From JAPOXR01 sp965221815 (GTDB taxonomy: Bacteria; Pseudomonadota; Alphaproteobacteria; Rhodobacterales; Rhodobacteraceae): a stretch of DNA of 64,000 nucleotides. Of this stretch, positions 33,928 to 43,324 are shown piece by piece; the first letter of the stretch is position 1; each line of letters opens with the position of its first letter. Both the position numbers and the translations under genes were made by a program. Below the pieces are notes generated by a model. That model saw only the letters and a program-made list of their open reading frames with translations, was not told the DNA's origin and did not search any database. The stretch covers positions 1,550,001 through 1,614,000 of the forward strand of contig OZ244915.1 of NCBI GenBank assembly GCA_965221815.1. The letters are read 5' to 3'.

Positions 33928-35190
33928 ATGCTTATTGAATTCTCAGTCCAAAACCACAGGTCCTTTCGTGGCATGCAAAGATTCCTGATGACCGCATTGA
34001 ACAGCAAAACTCCTAATTCCATGGCCACAGGCAATAGCAGCATTCCTCGCGTTCTGCGGCAGGCATGTCTCTTTGGAGCCAATGGGTCTGGAAAGTCTGG
34101 TCTTGTCAGGAGCATGATGACAGTTCGTGACTTCCTCCAACACTCGTTCAGGGATGAAAGGTTGCTAACCAAGAAATACGAACCCCATCTCTTTCATTCC
34201 GAGTGGCGTAATGCGCCAACAGAGTTCGAGGTAATTTTTCTGCATGACGATAGTCTGTTCCAGTATGGTTTTGCCTACACTGCCGAACGAATCTGGGAAG
34301 AATGGCTTTTTGAACGCCCTTCCGCGACGCGCAAGCAGCGCCAGATTTTCACCCGTGAATACAGACCTGAAAGTGATGCCTATGCGTGGGAAATGAACCC
34401 AACGCACCTCAAAGGCGAACGCCAAAGCTGGAAAGAACAAACGCGCGACAATGCCCTCTTTGTCAGCACCGCTATACAGCTGAATGCCGAGTCCATGAGG
34501 CGTCCTTTTCACTGGCTGACCAGTAAGTTTCGAGTCATTTCTGGCGTGGATTCAATCAGCAATTACACCGCGCATCACCTGCACGAAGGGAAAGAGGATT
34601 GGAAAACCGCAGTACTGACCTTTCTGGCTGATACTGACATGCGGCTGGAAGATGTGGAAACGAAAGTGCAGGATATTTTTGAAACGCCCCACTTCAAAAA
34701 CCTGCCCACGAAACATCAGGAGGCAATGAAATCTCTGTTTCCTGAGGATGCAAAGTCAATAGACGTTTTCACCTATCGCAACGATGAGACAGAGACTAAG
34801 ATACGTCTGAACTTCGACGATGAATCTTCAGGCACTCGCGCGCTGTTCAACCTCAGCGGCCCGATCTTGGACTCCCTTGAAAATGGCCATACACTTGTCG
34901 TTGATGAACTTGATGTGCACCTGCATCCACTTGCTCTCCGCCATATCGTGCGGATGTTTTCCTCTCCCCAAACCAACCCCAACCAAGCCCAGATCATCTT
35001 CACCACCCACGACCCAAACGTCACAGAAGAAGAGTGTATTGGACGCGATCAGATCTGGTTGGTCAATAAGGGCGATGACCTTGCGTCGTGTCTCACGCCC
35101 TTCTCGGATTACAAGACGCGTGATGCGCAGCCTTTCCGAAAGGGCTATCTGCAGGGCCGATATGGGGCGGTGCCGCGTCTGGTAGGGTAG
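33928..35190 (+). CDS. RloA-like AAA (AAA15-type) ATPase
   Basis: An SMC/OLD-like ATPase of 420 residues. It starts MLIEFSVQNHRSFRG, has Walker A in CLFGANGSGKSGLV (about residues 47-60), an ABC-type signature region DDESSGTRALFNLSGPIL, Walker B HTLVVDELDVHLHPLALRHIV and the switch histidine in IIFTTHDPNV. The C-terminus (FRKGYLQGRYGAVPRL) is typical of ATPases paired with RloB, a TOPRIM-like partner found in restriction-linked and abortive-infection loci. The next gene is the start of such an rloB. Every motif seen is intact. Base composition is more AT-rich than the surroundings, a sign of transfer. Confidence 0.85.
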   Translation: MLIEFSVQNHRSFRGMQRFLMTALNSKTPNSMATGNSSIPRVLRQACLFGANGSGKSGLVRSMMTVRDFLQHSFRDERLLTKKYEPHLFHSEWRNAPTEFEVIFLHDDSLFQYGFAYTAERIWEEWLFERPSATRKQRQIFTREYRPESDAYAWEMNPTHLKGERQSWKEQTRDNALFVSTAIQLNAESMRRPFHWLTSKFRVISGVDSISNYTAHHLHEGKEDWKTAVLTFLADTDMRLEDVETKVQDIFETPHFKNLPTKHQEAMKSLFPEDAKSIDVFTYRNDETETKIRLNFDDESSGTRALFNLSGPILDSLENGHTLVVDELDVHLHPLALRHIVRMFSSPQTNPNQAQIIFTTHDPNVTEEECIGRDQIWLVNKGDDLASCLTPFSDYKTRDAQPFRKGYLQGRYGAVPRLVG

Positions 35191-35198
35191 TAGAAACC

Positions 35199-35384
35199 AT
35201 GGCCAAGAGCCGGAGCAGGTCATCACGGGAACTGCGACGGCAGCACCCTAACCTCGAAGAACGAGAACGGGTGTTGATCGTTACCGAGGGCAGCAAGACC
35301 GAGCCCGAGTATTTCCGCCGCCGATGTCCGTTACGATGGAGACTTTGGAGTGGCGTCTGTCGCCATCTCCTATGGCGACAATAA
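35199..35384 (+). pseudogene. RloB-like gene, truncated after about 40 codons
   Basis: The frame begins eight bases after the ATPase stop with MAKSRSRSSRELRRQHPNLEERERVLIVTEGSKTEPEYFRRR. The VLIVTEGSKTEPEYF segment is the N-terminal signature of RloB-type proteins (TOPRIM-like glutamate). After about base 35317 the DNA is the 3' part of a porin gene in another frame, so the RloB frame reads nonsense and stops at 35384. A functional RloB (roughly 200 residues) cannot be made. Confidence 0.8.
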
Positions 35385-35934
35385 AGGCGACGCTGAATGG
35401 GCGGCTGGTTTCAGTTTCAATGTGGAGCCGGTCACTGTTGGCGCTGGTTTCGACAGTAACGGGGTCATGTCCATCGGCATGGGCTTTACGCAAGGCCAGA
35501 TTTCGATGAATGCGCTGTATTCAACGGATAGCGATCATGACGAAGCTGACAATGAAGCTATGGAAAGAGGCAAAGGGGCAGCCAATAACAAGAATGCTGC
35601 AACTTTCAAGATCGCCAATAAGATGGACTTGAAAAACCAAGCCATGGGCGTTGATGTCAGTTATCAGATGTCAGAGGCCACCTCTCTTGTCTTAGTAGCG
35701 GCTCAGCACAAAAAAGAGAGCGCCACGTGGTACTATACAGACAACTCTCCGGGAGCAGCGGCTGATAATGTGGATCTACCTGTAGAAGCCGAATGGAGGA
35801 AGTCTTCCACCACCGTTGACGCCTTCGGTGTCGGCTTCTCCCATGATCTGGGCGGCGGTGCGACCCTGAAAGCCGGTGCGGGCTCGGTTGACAGCAACGC
35901 GGTGGCCGATCTCGGTATCACCATGAAGTTCTGA
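35317..35934 (+). pseudogene. C-terminal third to half of an outer-membrane porin, 5' part missing
   Basis: The frame from the joint reads DVRYDGDFGVASVAISYGDN, then a run of alternating beta strands (WAAGFSFNVEPVTVGAGFD, VMSIGMGFTQGQISMNALYSTD, MGVDVSYQMSEATSLVLVAAQHKK, TVDAFGVGFSHDLGGGATLKAGAG). It ends in LGITMKF with the terminal Phe required for outer-membrane barrels. This is the end of a Rhodobacter-type general porin. Signal peptide and first strands are absent, so it is not exportable. A terminator follows. Confidence 0.8.
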
Positions 35935-35957
35935 TCACTGATCAGAAACCAAGAGTT

Positions 35958-35988
35958 GAGGGGCGGCTGAGAGGCCGCCCTCTTTTTT
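35958..35988 (+). terminator. Rho-independent terminator after the porin fragment
   Basis: GAGGGGCGGC-TGAGAG-GCCGCCCTC followed by TTTTTT. It is evidently the original porin terminator. Confidence 0.88.
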
Positions 35989-36002
35989 GAAACAAATAGG
36001 GG

Positions 36003-36461
36003 TTATAATCGAATCTGGGTGACGGTTAGTTCAGGCGGCTTCCTGAAACTGTCTGTGATCCCGTCCTGGAATTTATCGCTTTTGATGACGTCGGCAAGGT
36101 GCTCTGAGCCAAACAATCGTCTCCACCGCGATTTAGTCGACATCATCAGCTTGTCCACCATGACGCGCACGGCCTGCCGTCTCAGGTAGCTGCGTGTCTG
36201 CCGGGTGCGGTTCCGCACCGCCCGGAAGACGCTCCCCACTGCTTTGCTGTCTTTGCGCCCGTCGAATGTGATGAAGAGATCAAACACGGCGGCCTTTTTG
36301 TCTCTGCCACCCCGGTGTCCCGGAGATCTGATTTCGCCTTGTCCTGCCGTGACTTCGGAAGAGCATGGGTGACATTGGCTGTCTTGTGCACCCCGCAGCG
36401 TGGCTCCGGGTGGTGGGATAGATGTTCCGTAGCTGTAACGACTTGCAAACAATGCGCTCAA
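36003..36461 (-). pseudogene. IS256-family transposase remnant
   Basis: Minus-strand pieces align with the C-terminal third of IS256 transposases: GVHKTANVTHALPKSRQDKAKSDLRD and VAETK in one frame, then FDLFITFDGRKDSKAVGSV..VRNRTRQTRSYLRRQAVRVMVDKL and KSRWRRLFGSEHLADVIKSDKFQDGI in another. The stretch with LLAFYDFPAEHW and TNPIES that normally lies between them is missing, as are the first two catalytic Asp regions. It is a frameshifted, internally deleted relic. Confidence 0.75.
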
Positions 36462-36581
36462 GAAGAGTGAACATTTTGGGGATTGTGACAGTCAGGTGGT
36501 GTTTGTTCCTGCACTACGCGTGATCGTCCACATGCGATGTCTGCTCACCCGGCATTTTTCGTACCGATCAGGCAAGCTGTC

Positions 36582-37133
36582 TCATTTTCGATCGGTTACC
36601 ACGTGGAATCGCTGGACCGCACCGCACAATGTTTCAAGCGCGGGATCTCCGATTCCCAGATGTCTCAGACGATTGACGGTTTTTTCCAAATACTCCCGAT
36701 TATGCCCACGGCCACCACTTGCTGTTGCAATGATGCGGGCCTGCTGATCCTGTCTGATCTGACAATATTGACGATGATGACGATCAACAATGTAGGTGAT
36801 GGCCTCGAGAGAACCGTATTCCTCCACCTCAATCTGAACTTTTGTCTCGATATAGGCAGACGAAACCAGTTCACGACGCCGCAACGCAGCCAGAACTGTC
36901 TCCGTGTCTTCATCAGCAATCCTCATGGCCTGACCCTGACATACCGCACCCTCTTTTTGGTCGAGCGCCAACACCAGGCCCGGACGATCAGGCGTTCCAC
37001 GGTGGTGCACGGACCACATACAAAAACTTCGGCAGTAGCCGCTCAGGGTTGCGGGTCGCACTTGTGCCGGCACAAAACCCGGATCCCACAGCAAGGACCC
37101 GTAAGCAAAGACCCAAACATTCGATCGCGTCAT
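36582..37133 (-). CDS. chaC: ChaC-like gamma-glutamylcyclotransferase
   Basis: Cytoplasmic enzyme that releases 5-oxoproline from glutathione or related gamma-glutamyl compounds. The 183 residues begin VWVFAYGSLLWDPGF (the YGSL substrate loop) and contain YCRSFCMWSVHHRGTPDRPGLVLALD, RRRELVSSAYIE (catalytic Glu region) and SGGRGHNREYLEKTVNRLRHLGI. Divergent from the DUF2125 gene, in an arrangement familiar from Rhodobacteraceae. Confidence 0.92.
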   Translation of the reverse strand: MTRSNVWVFAYGSLLWDPGFVPAQVRPATLSGYCRSFCMWSVHHRGTPDRPGLVLALDQKEGAVCQGQAMRIADEDTETVLAALRRRELVSSAYIETKVQIEVEEYGSLEAITYIVDRHHRQYCQIRQDQQARIIATASGGRGHNREYLEKTVNRLRHLGIGDPALETLCGAVQRFHVVTDRK

Positions 37134-37198
37134 TTCTTACCCCTCAAACTTCAATCGGTTATATATGAGCACGAAACAGGCGAAAGGGACTCCTCCTA

Positions 37199-38203
37199 TT
37201 GGCGATTCGGATCATCACGGTTCTCGTTGTTGTCCTGCTGGCGACATGGTCTGGCTACTGGTTTATGGCCAGCCACGCACAACGCAAGGCCCTTGACGCG
37301 TTGGCTACAGACTTGCGCAGCGCGGGCAAGAGCTTGACCTATGAGACTCTATCGGTGCGCGGTTTCCCCAACCGTTTTGACATGACGGTCCATCATCCCG
37401 TCTATATTGATCCGGTTTTGAATCTTCGCTGGCAGGCGGAATTCGTGCAGCTCCTGTCTCTGAGCTACCAGTCAAACAAGATGATTATAGCCTGGCCACC
37501 GATTCAACAGATACAAATCAATGATCAGCCATTCGACATCTTGACCGAAAAAATGCGCACGAGTCTGTCTTTTGACTCCATCAGTGACCTGCAACTCGAT
37601 ACCGCCATTACTGAATCAGCGGAACTGACACTCTCAAATGCGCCCGCATGGCAGATACATTTTGGTGATTTGCTCGTTGCACTTCGCCGCTCTTTTGAAA
37701 CCGGTCAACGTGTTGAGTTCGCCATAAGTGCCCGTCATTTACCCAAAAATTTCGCCGCACAACCCGAGAGTTGGCTGGAGTCACTGATGGCGGATCTGGC
37801 TTTGGTCGAATTTTCTGTGGCCATCGATTTTGATGGGCCGGTTCCCGCCAACCCGTGTGCGGCAGACAGCGCCGCAATCAAGCGGATCGTGGTTCAGGAC
37901 AGCCAGCTGCGCTGGCAAGACGGTATGCTGGCCCTGAATGGTGATCTGGCATTGACCAACGACAAACTGTCCGGATTTATCACCCTTGAGACCGATGAAA
38001 CCGGATTTTCTGCTCTTGCGGCCAAAATTCCAAAGACTCCGGCACCTTTGCCTTTTTCAAGGGACGAGATTGCCCTTGCCGCACTCGCCCTGGACTTTGT
38101 GATGAGCGGGCCCGCCACCCTGCAGTTCGAGGATGGGTGGATCGTCTATCAGGATCGATTCCTGATTCCCCTGCCGCCGCTTCAGTTGTGTCCCGAAGGT
38201 TGA
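37199..38203 (+). CDS. DUF2125 domain protein
   Basis: A 334-residue protein with an N-terminal membrane anchor (IRIITVLVVVLLATWSGYWFMASH) and the rest presumably periplasmic. The DUF2125 hallmarks YETLSVRGFPNRFDMTVHHPVYID and WQAEFVQLLSLSYQSNKMIIAWPPIQQI are present. The start is a TTG at 37199 with AAAGGGACTCC upstream; no better codon lies before the membrane segment. Function unknown. It converges on tyrC with four bases between stops. Confidence 0.85.
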   Translation: MAIRIITVLVVVLLATWSGYWFMASHAQRKALDALATDLRSAGKSLTYETLSVRGFPNRFDMTVHHPVYIDPVLNLRWQAEFVQLLSLSYQSNKMIIAWPPIQQIQINDQPFDILTEKMRTSLSFDSISDLQLDTAITESAELTLSNAPAWQIHFGDLLVALRRSFETGQRVEFAISARHLPKNFAAQPESWLESLMADLALVEFSVAIDFDGPVPANPCAADSAAIKRIVVQDSQLRWQDGMLALNGDLALTNDKLSGFITLETDETGFSALAAKIPKTPAPLPFSRDEIALAALALDFVMSGPATLQFEDGWIVYQDRFLIPLPPLQLCPEG

Positions 38204-38207
38204 TTGA

Positions 38208-39125
38208 TCAATCGGGTGCCCCGGAATGCCGTCCGAAATCCATTTCTTTCGTATCCTGCCCCGCTTCAATCACACCCTTGCGAATCTGACGGGTGCGGTG
38301 AAAATACTCCTCCAGCATGGTGCCATCATTGAGGCGAATCGCCCGCTGAAGTGCGTGCAGCTCTTCAGAAAAACGCCCGAGAATATCAATTGTGGCGTCC
38401 TTGTTGGTCAAAAAAACATCCCGCCACATGACAGGATCCGAGGCGGCGATCCGGGTAAAGTCACGAAAACCTGCGGCTGAATACTGAATCACTTCTGAAT
38501 TCGTCACCCGATGCAGATGGTCGGCGACACCCACCATCGTATAGGCGATAAGGTGCGGGACATGTGACGTCACGGCGAGGACGACATCGTGATGTTCAGC
38601 ATCCATGATCTCGACATGGGTTCCCAGTTTCTGCCAAAAGTCCATGAGCCGCTGCAGGGCCGCCATGTTGACCTCCTGGGGAGGCGTCAAAATACACCAT
38701 CGATTGGTGAATAATTCGGCAAAACCGGCATCGGGCCCTGACTCTTCAGTTCCTGCAATCGGATGCGCTGGCAGAAAATCGACGCCATCGGGGACCAGAG
38801 GTGCCACATGACGCACCACGTGACCCTTGACCGAACCCACATCACTCAAAGTCGCACCGCGCTTCAGTTGCGGCGCAATTCTTCGAACCAGAGATTCAAA
38901 TGAGCAAACCGGTGTGCACAAAACCACCAGATCGGCATCTTCTACTGCCGCCTCAGGTTGGTTAACCATGATATCAGCAAGACCCAGATCCTTGGCCCGC
39001 GCACGAGTCGTCTCGCTACGTGAATAACCAATGATCTGCTCTGCTGACTCTGTCTTGCGTATGGCAAGTGCCATTGATGATGCGATCAGGCCCATCCCGA
39101 TCAATGCGACTTTTGGATAAATCAC
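38208..39125 (-). CDS. tyrC: Prephenate/arogenate dehydrogenase
   Basis: Tyrosine biosynthesis: oxidative decarboxylation of prephenate or arogenate with NAD(P). The 305 residues start (GTG) MIYPKVALIGMGLIASSMALAI, the Rossmann loop, and include TLSDVGSVKGHV, the catalytic/substrate motif LPAHPIAGTEESGP, SHVPHLIAYTMVG and AAGFRDFTRIAASDPVMWRDVFLTN. No ACT domain follows, as in cyclohexadienyl dehydrogenases. Its GTG overlaps the hisC stop (GTGA), so it is translated downstream of hisC. Confidence 0.93.
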   Translation of the reverse strand: MIYPKVALIGMGLIASSMALAIRKTESAEQIIGYSRSETTRARAKDLGLADIMVNQPEAAVEDADLVVLCTPVCSFESLVRRIAPQLKRGATLSDVGSVKGHVVRHVAPLVPDGVDFLPAHPIAGTEESGPDAGFAELFTNRWCILTPPQEVNMAALQRLMDFWQKLGTHVEIMDAEHHDVVLAVTSHVPHLIAYTMVGVADHLHRVTNSEVIQYSAAGFRDFTRIAASDPVMWRDVFLTNKDATIDILGRFSEELHALQRAIRLNDGTMLEEYFHRTRQIRKGVIEAGQDTKEMDFGRHSGAPD

Positions 39126-40213
39126 GTGCGGTAATGCGCGATGAAATCGGTGATGGAAGCGGCAACTGCACGGCAGGCCGATTCACTGCCAATTGAAATG
39201 CGAAGACAATCTCCCAGCTGATAGGCAGTCATCTTGCGCACAATAATGCCACAAGAGCGGAGCCACCGGTCACATTCATCTGCCTCGGTGTCTCCGGCAA
39301 AACGGGCGAGCACAAAATTTGTCAACGATTCATCCACGGCCAGGCCAGCTTCACAGAGTTTCGACCTGAGCCAGTACCGCCACCTTTCATTATGCTGTTG
39401 ACAGAAACGCACATGCTCGTGATCCCCGACAGCCGCCGTGGCTGCCATTTGCGCCGGTCCACTGACATTGAAAGGCCCACGGATCCGTGCCACCGCGTCG
39501 ATAATACCCGGCGGACCATAACCGTAACCAATCCGCAAGGCCGCAAGGCCATGAATTTTTGAAAATGTGCGGGTCACGACGACATTGCGACGAGTCTCTG
39601 CCAATCTGGCAGCCATGTCATGACCGCCGGCAAATTCAGCATAAGCACCGTCCACAACCAGGATCATATTGCTGTCGAGTGAGTCGGCGAGCTTGACCAG
39701 ATCATCATCGGCAAGCATGTTGCCTGTCGGATTCGAAGGGTTGGCCAGGTAGATCAGTCGCGTTCGTGCGGTACACACATCAAGAAGCGCACTGACATCA
39801 ATTTTTCGTTCGGGCTCTTCCGCCTGAATTGGAACAGCTCCCACCGCGCGCGCGAAAATCGGATACATCAGAAATCCATGTCGGGTATAGACGACTTCTG
39901 CGCCAGGTTCACAAAAGGCTTGTGCGAGCAACCCTAAAATCTCGTCTGATCCCGCACCACAAACAATCCTTTGAGCATCGAATCCGTGTGCTTTCTGGAT
40001 CGCTTGGCGCAATGCAGCATGATCTGATGATGGATATCGTCCAAGCCCATCCCAGGCATTCCGGAGACTGTCCCGGGCTGCAGGACCCGGTCCAAACGGG
40101 CTTTCGTTGGAACTGAGCTTGATGACGGAATCGAGTCCATCGATTTTAGCCTCACCGGCTTCGTAGGGTTTGATAGATGCCAACCCGGCACGGGGCTGAA
40201 CCGCTGCTTCCAT
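39122..40213 (-). CDS. hisC: Histidinol-phosphate aminotransferase
   Basis: PLP enzyme of histidine synthesis, also able to serve aromatic amino acids in this operon context. Motifs: KLSSNESPFGPGPAA, VCGAGSDEILGLLAQAF, YLANPSNPTGNML, VDGAYAEFAG and the PLP lysine in TRTFSKIHGLAALRIGYG, ending RISIGSESACRAV. The ATG at 40213 lies eight bases after GGGAG; ATG 40219 and GTG 40222 are alternatives. It is followed by tyrC with a four-base overlap. Confidence 0.93.
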   Translation of the reverse strand: MEAAVQPRAGLASIKPYEAGEAKIDGLDSVIKLSSNESPFGPGPAARDSLRNAWDGLGRYPSSDHAALRQAIQKAHGFDAQRIVCGAGSDEILGLLAQAFCEPGAEVVYTRHGFLMYPIFARAVGAVPIQAEEPERKIDVSALLDVCTARTRLIYLANPSNPTGNMLADDDLVKLADSLDSNMILVVDGAYAEFAGGHDMAARLAETRRNVVVTRTFSKIHGLAALRIGYGYGPPGIIDAVARIRGPFNVSGPAQMAATAAVGDHEHVRFCQQHNERWRYWLRSKLCEAGLAVDESLTNFVLARFAGDTEADECDRWLRSCGIIVRKMTAYQLGDCLRISIGSESACRAVAASITDFIAHYRT

Positions 40214-40355
40214 GATCATCACTCCCTGCCGCCGATCCCCTGCTCAACTGCAAATGCTGGTCCAAGGAACCGAAAGGGACACTTCCCCCAATTCACATCG
40301 CTTGACGTCTGTATTACAGTGCAACAGCCCCTTTGGCGAATGGTCCGCATCCTGT

Positions 40356-42527
40356 TTACATGAAATTCTGCGGATCAATGTCGATGACAACACGGATTGC
40401 CGCCGGAATATTGAATTGTGCTCGCCAAACCGCAATGGCCTGCTGGAGCGGCGCTCTTCGTTCTGCCTTGATCAGCAGACGATAGCGGAAGCGACCACGA
40501 ATGCGGGATACAGGCGCGGGTGCCGGCCCGTAGATCTGCGCCCCGATATCGCGCAACGGCACCGCTTTTCTGAACATCAACCGCCCCAGTCTCTCGAGGT
40601 CAGAACTGTTTGGACCCGAAAGGATGATTCCTGCATAACGACCATAGGGAGGTGCGCCGGCCACCTGCCGCTCCGCGGCCTCAGCCGCCCAGAACTCCTC
40701 TTCACCACCTGACACGATGGCTTCAATGACCGGATGATCCGGTTGCCAAGTCTGCAGGAATGCGATCCCCCGGCCACCCTCGCGTGTGCGCCCGGCACGG
40801 CCCGCCACCTGCGTCATCAGCTGAAATGTCCGCTCGGCAGCCCTGAGATCAGTTCCATGGAGTCCAAGATCCGCATCCACTGCACCCACCAGACCCAGCA
40901 AGGGAAAATTGTGTCCTTTGGCGATAATTTGTGTGCCAATGATCACATCTGCGTGACCATTTCGTACAGTTTGAAGCCGCGCACGGAAATCTTCGATCGA
41001 TCCAAAAAAATCCGAAGACAGGACTTCAATTCTGGCTCCCGGAAATAATTCCTCAGCTTCCTGTGAGAGTCGCTCAACTCCCGGTCCAACCGCCGCGAAT
41101 TGACCGACTTCACCGCAGGCCGGGCAATGATCTGGGCATGGAGTCATACGACCACATTGATGACAGACCAGTTGATTGATGAAGCGATGTTCAACGAGTC
41201 GTGCATCACAATCATCGCAACCGAGCTGGAAGCCACAGGAGCGACAAACTGTCAGCGGGGCAAATCCACGACGGTTGAGAAACAACATGGCCTGGCGGCG
41301 CTGGGTCAACACTTCACGAACGGCAACCGCAAGGGCTCCCGAGATCCACCGGCCTGGCGCAAGTTGGGCCTCGCGCAAGTCGATACAGTTGATTTCCGGC
41401 ATTTGTACCGCCCCGGCGCGCACCGGAAGATTCACGCGATCATATTTGCCATCTTCAACATTCTTCCAGGTCTCCAGCGCGGGTGTTGCCGACGCCAGTA
41501 CCGTGGTTGCACCGCAGATGGACGCGCGGAGCACCGCCATATCACGCGCATTATAGATCACCCCATCTTCCTGTTTATAGGATGTATCATGTTCTTCATC
41601 GACGACGATCAAGCCGAGATTCCGAAAAGGCAGAAACAACGCTGAACGGGCGCCCACAACCAGTTGAGTCTGACCATCACCCGTCGCGCGCCACAACCGC
41701 CTGCGCTCTGCTGGCGGAATGGCTGAATGCCATTCCCCCGGCGGGGCACCAAATCGCACTGTCACACGTTCGATGAATTCTGCAGTCAAACCGATTTCAG
41801 GCATCAGAACGAGTGCCTGTTGTCCAGCTTTCAGAGTTTCGGCGACGGCTTCCAGATAGACTTCGGTTTTTCCCGATCCTGTCACCCCCTTCAACAGGAC
41901 TGTGGAGTATTCCCGTGCCCTGACCCGCCGCTGCAATTCTGTCGCCGCATCACGTTGTTCGGCTGAAAGCTCAAGTCCTGCGCGACCCGGATCCAGCTGG
42001 TCATATGGCCGATCAAACAATTGGATCTCGCGCACGAGACTCCCGGCTTCAACAAGACCGTTAATGACCGACCCGCTTACTTTGGCTTCCTGGCAAATTT
42101 GCTTTGCTCGCAACGGCAAACCCTCGTTTTGCCTGAAACAATCCAGCACCCGCTGACGAGCGGGGGTGATCCTTTCGGGGATATGGCCAGTCGGGCACAA
42201 CACCGGAACAGTCGGACGGTCACCGAGAATCCCCGGTGCCCGCGTTGCCAGACGGAACATCAGGTTGAGCGGTGTCATCGTGTAGGCAGAAGCCTGGTCA
42301 AGAAACGTCCGCATATTTGTGACCAGGGGTGCTGCATCAAGCTTGCGCAAAATCCGCTTCAGCTTGCGCGTGTCAATTTTCCCCGTTCCCGGAGCCCAGA
42401 CGACACCGATCTCGTGCCCCCTGCCGAGTGGAACTTCGACCAGGTCCCCGATCTCAACACCGCCCTCAGGCACCAAATAGTCCAGGAGACCACCGACCGG
42501 ACGGGGTACGAGGACCCCGACACACAT
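40356..42527 (-). CDS. priA: Primosomal replication protein N' (PriA helicase)
   Basis: Restarts stalled replication forks. N-terminal DNA-binding part VGVLVPRPVGGLLDYLVPEGG, SF2 helicase with LLKGVTGSGKTEVYLEAV (Walker A), LIVVDEEHDTSYKQEDG, and the Zn-binding insert with eight Cys (CRSCGFQLGCDDC..CHQCGRMTPCPDHCPACG). The C-terminal helicase motifs are GTQIIAKGHNFPLLGLVGAVDADLGLHGTDLRAAERTFQLMTQVAGRAGR. The ATG at 42527 is the first before the conserved N-terminus; a longer frame to 42641 adds an unlike leader. Divergent from fsa, as in related genomes. Confidence 0.95.
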   Translation of the reverse strand: MCVGVLVPRPVGGLLDYLVPEGGVEIGDLVEVPLGRGHEIGVVWAPGTGKIDTRKLKRILRKLDAAPLVTNMRTFLDQASAYTMTPLNLMFRLATRAPGILGDRPTVPVLCPTGHIPERITPARQRVLDCFRQNEGLPLRAKQICQEAKVSGSVINGLVEAGSLVREIQLFDRPYDQLDPGRAGLELSAEQRDAATELQRRVRAREYSTVLLKGVTGSGKTEVYLEAVAETLKAGQQALVLMPEIGLTAEFIERVTVRFGAPPGEWHSAIPPAERRRLWRATGDGQTQLVVGARSALFLPFRNLGLIVVDEEHDTSYKQEDGVIYNARDMAVLRASICGATTVLASATPALETWKNVEDGKYDRVNLPVRAGAVQMPEINCIDLREAQLAPGRWISGALAVAVREVLTQRRQAMLFLNRRGFAPLTVCRSCGFQLGCDDCDARLVEHRFINQLVCHQCGRMTPCPDHCPACGEVGQFAAVGPGVERLSQEAEELFPGARIEVLSSDFFGSIEDFRARLQTVRNGHADVIIGTQIIAKGHNFPLLGLVGAVDADLGLHGTDLRAAERTFQLMTQVAGRAGRTREGGRGIAFLQTWQPDHPVIEAIVSGGEEEFWAAEAAERQVAGAPPYGRYAGIILSGPNSSDLERLGRLMFRKAVPLRDIGAQIYGPAPAPVSRIRGRFRYRLLIKAERRAPLQQAIAVWRAQFNIPAAIRVVIDIDPQNFM

Positions 42528-42640
42528 ATGCTCTTGGCAAGGATATGAAGACGACTCAGATGGCAACGGGACGTTCCAATTTTGCTGACTTGTGAGTATA
42601 GGCAGTGACCAACTGCAACAATCTGACGATGGTGCGACCA

Positions 42641-43291
42641 ATGAAGTTTTTCGTAGATACAGCGGAGATTAACGCGATCAGGGAATTTGCTGCGACCAGC
42701 CTTCTGGATGGAGTGACGACCAATCCAACCCTTATCATGAAATCAGGCGGCACCCACGAAGACGTCATTGCCGAAATTTGCCAACTGGTTGATGCGCGAC
42801 CGGTCAGCGCCGAAGTCATTTCCACAGATATCGAACCCATGTTTAACGAAGGCAAGCGACTTGCTGGAATTGCCAGCAATGTCGTGGTCAAGGTGCCATT
42901 GACCTGGAATGGGTTGCGGGTTTGCGAGAATTTGTCGCGTGAAGGCATTCCCGTCAATGTCACCCTATGTTTCAACGCCAACCAGGCACTGCTCGCTGCC
43001 AAGGCGGGTGCGGCTTATATCAGCCCTTTCATTGGCCGACTAGACGATATCGGGCTTGATGGAATCGATCTCATCTCGGATATCAGAGAGATTTACGACA
43101 ATTACGGATTCACGACGCAACTGTTGGCCGCGTCGGTGCGATCACCCCATCACGTCACACAATGTGCTCTCGCTGGTGCCGATGTCGCAACGGTCCCACC
43201 TTCCGTGTTACGGAAACTCTGCGACCATCCTTTGACCGATATTGGATTGGCAAGTTTTCTCGCAGACGCCGCCAGGGCGAGGCCTGCCTGA
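42641..43291 (+). CDS. fsa: Fructose-6-phosphate aldolase / small transaldolase
   Basis: Class I aldolase of the transaldolase family, 216 residues. It starts MKFFVDTAEINAIREFAA at 42641 (the upstream extension is not conserved). TTNPTLIMKSGG, the Schiff-base lysine in VVVKVPLTWNGLRVC, VNVTLCFNANQALLAAKAGAAYISPFIGRLDD and AASVRSPHHVTQCALAGADVATVPPSV are all present. The short length points to the Fsa/TalC subfamily; whether it acts as aldolase or transaldolase is not decided by motifs. Confidence 0.92.
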   Translation: MKFFVDTAEINAIREFAATSLLDGVTTNPTLIMKSGGTHEDVIAEICQLVDARPVSAEVISTDIEPMFNEGKRLAGIASNVVVKVPLTWNGLRVCENLSREGIPVNVTLCFNANQALLAAKAGAAYISPFIGRLDDIGLDGIDLISDIREIYDNYGFTTQLLAASVRSPHHVTQCALAGADVATVPPSVLRKLCDHPLTDIGLASFLADAARARPA

Positions 43292-43324
43292 CCGCGCCAC
43301 GCGGGTAGTCTATTGTCAGTCATC

